Source of the DNA: Gracilaria domingensis | Taxonomy: Eukaryota > Rhodophyta > Florideophyceae > Gracilariales > Gracilariaceae | Assembly: GCA_022539475.1 (NCBI GenBank) | Contig: VCMS01000059.1 | Coordinates: forward strand, 1-64,000 | Direction of reading: 5' to 3' | Length of the DNA: 64,000 nucleotides | Shown here: piece by piece, positions 62,553 to 64,000 of the stretch | How the letters are laid out: each line of letters opens with the position of its first letter | How positions within the stretch are numbered: the first letter of the stretch is position 1 | The notes under the pieces: model-generated | Seen by the model: only the letters and a program-made list of their open reading frames with translations | What the model was told of the DNA's origin: nothing | Databases searched by the model: none | Position numbers and translations under genes: made by a program

Positions 62553-62717
62553 CACGCCCCAGCTGCGGCTCAGCTTAATCTATTTATCTGTGCTAATACT
62601 CATCGCCCCTGCTCGTTTCGAAAGCAATTGGGCACTGTAATCTTCGCCGCATCCGCTTCTCCAGCCGATGACCCACATAACTTTTTCGCCGTCCGAATGT
62701 AAAAATCGTTCCGTTGC

Positions 62718-64000
62718 TCATAAAGACAATAACCTGTTCTTCAGATACTTGCGTTGCTTTTTAGTTTGAAAGCCCTCAACTCCGGAGACCATTTCGTTCA
62801 AGGGGTTTTTTGACAAAGACAAAAGCCACCTTGCGTGACATATAAGGTCGCTCACATCGTACTCCAGAGACACCAGCTCATGTTGACAACTCGTTTGCCC
62901 TGGCAAACCGAATCACGCTTTCCCGTATGCTTCGCACGCAGTCCTTCTCTACGGCACTGTCCTCTGAGCTCTTGTCCATTTTACCAAGCAGAAGGTTCAA
63001 ATGCCCGTACGCCCATGGCCACCATTCTTCGTCCACTACAGCCCGTGGAACTAAGGCCGTCGCAGCATAATTCTCCACAGCTCTCTCAACAACGAAGAAA
63101 CCACACACCTTGCACACGGTTTCTTCGATCATGGCAGTCTTGAGGGTTTCAATGATCGGGAATGCATCTGTAGTGATTGCAAACGGGTCCTCGTCGCTGC
63201 TACTGGTATCCTCAAAGACGTTGTGCAAATGTTCCAGGCGTTCACGTCGGTACTCGCTTTGCATGTCTGTCAGAAGATCCATCCCTTTGTTTACCTGAAC
63301 GCTCTGCAGTAACGGACGAAGGTAGAGTGCTGGTATTTCGCCTCTGTACTCCTCGACTACAGGCTTCACGCTTCTTCGCTTCTCCAGGCTGTTCTCAGCT
63401 GGGAGTGAACCCCCTTTCGAAGCTGACCTCATTGGCATTGCAATGATGCTGGGGCTCCTAAAACTCCCTGTCCGCGACCTCCTGTGCGAAGCGGGAACGA
63501 CAGGGTTCGGTCTCGTAGTAAGTAACGGAATCCATGGCTTCCCCCAAGCCCCCACACCTGTCGCTGGTGGCAAATATGGAAGAATGTGCCTGTCTGCGGC
63601 CGAAGAAACGCGACATGACTCAAGAAAGCATTGATAAGCAACAGCCTGTGCCCTCGCATGATACAGAGCGTACTCCCCGATGACATGTTCGAATTTGCGG
63701 ACTGCGTTTAGCCAGTTGTGCACTCCTTTGCGCGCTTGCATGGTAATCTTGGTTCGTAACTTCTGCGTATCAGGTACAAGTTCTTCGATGACAGTTCCTT
63801 TTCGAATGGATCTTATATCATCTTCGAGCGTCTTTAGCATGCAAAATGCAGTGTAGAGTCGCTGCGCATCGATGATATCTTCTGTTCTGGCAAACATTCT
63901 CACAATTCTTCTAGTATGAGCAGCGATAGCCAGGGCGGAGTCAAGATTCTTGCGCACTTGAATCTTTTCATGCAGCTCTCTTTGCGCGTCGTTCACCGAA
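62718..64000 (-). CDS. Sec15-like exocyst subunit, 5' part outside window, 3' end atypical
   Basis: The frame enters from the right edge and runs to a TGA at 62880-62878. Helical sequence matches the Sec15/EXOC6 pattern: FCMLKTLEDDIRSI, TKITMQARKGVHNWLNAVRKFEHVIGEYAL, then DMQSEYRRERLEHL and VCKVCGFFVVERAV, the last typical of Sec15. The exocyst tethers secretory vesicles to the plasma membrane. Sec15 normally continues for ~300 residues beyond this point; here the frame stops soon, and related-looking sequence (LEYDVSDLICHARWLLS) goes on in another phase to 62718, 165 bp from the kinase. Either a frameshift has shortened the gene, or an unseen intron is present. Confidence 0.55.

Overview
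This is nuclear DNA of a eukaryote. Gene density is high in the right two thirds, and genes are mostly single-exon. Three genes show short GT-AG introns (124, 97 and 82 bp, donors GTAAGT or GTGAGT), each confirmed by rejoining of a conserved or signal-peptide-bearing reading frame. Several products point to a plastid: a DUF1823 protein, a cyanobacterial/plant-type metallophosphoesterase and an ABCD2-like half-transporter. DP, Cdc20, Sec15-like, COX19 and METTL5 are general eukaryotic genes. An intron-poor alga, plausibly a red alga, is my inference; no marker gene proves it.

Layout. 1-20 kb is a transposon- and pseudogene-rich region. It holds a gag-protease retroelement with no visible polymerase (minus strand, gag and protease joined by a probable -1 frameshift site), an Ulp1-type protease ORF, a broken HAT-repeat gene, a broken diflavin reductase, a 2.3-kb AT-rich gene-free stretch, an MgtC-family gene, a TAF2 fragment with a frameshift, and an intact hAT transposase. 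20-30 kb carries bZIP, METTL5 (spliced) with a divergently arranged rhomboid protease, cytochrome b5 (spliced), a PIG3-like quinone oxidoreductase, COX19 and a BAR protein. 31-42 kb carries two secreted proteins of unknown function, a large coiled-coil/TPR membrane protein, a metallophosphoesterase and DUF1823. 43-64 kb carries an Sld2/FAM13-like small protein, Cdc20, DP, a putative spliced gene, a four-finger C2H2 protein, a basic protein of unknown function, the ABC transporter, a Ser/Thr kinase and the 3' part of a Sec15-like gene that looks shortened.

How they fit together. Most genes are unrelated housekeeping functions. Cdc20 (APC/C activator) and DP (E2F partner) lie close together and both act in the cell cycle. 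The cytochrome b5 and the diflavin reductase remnant are both redox partners of ER oxidases. Short, near-perfect inverted repeats recur in the spacers. One at 46.7 kb has the size and near-complete pairing of a small-RNA precursor.
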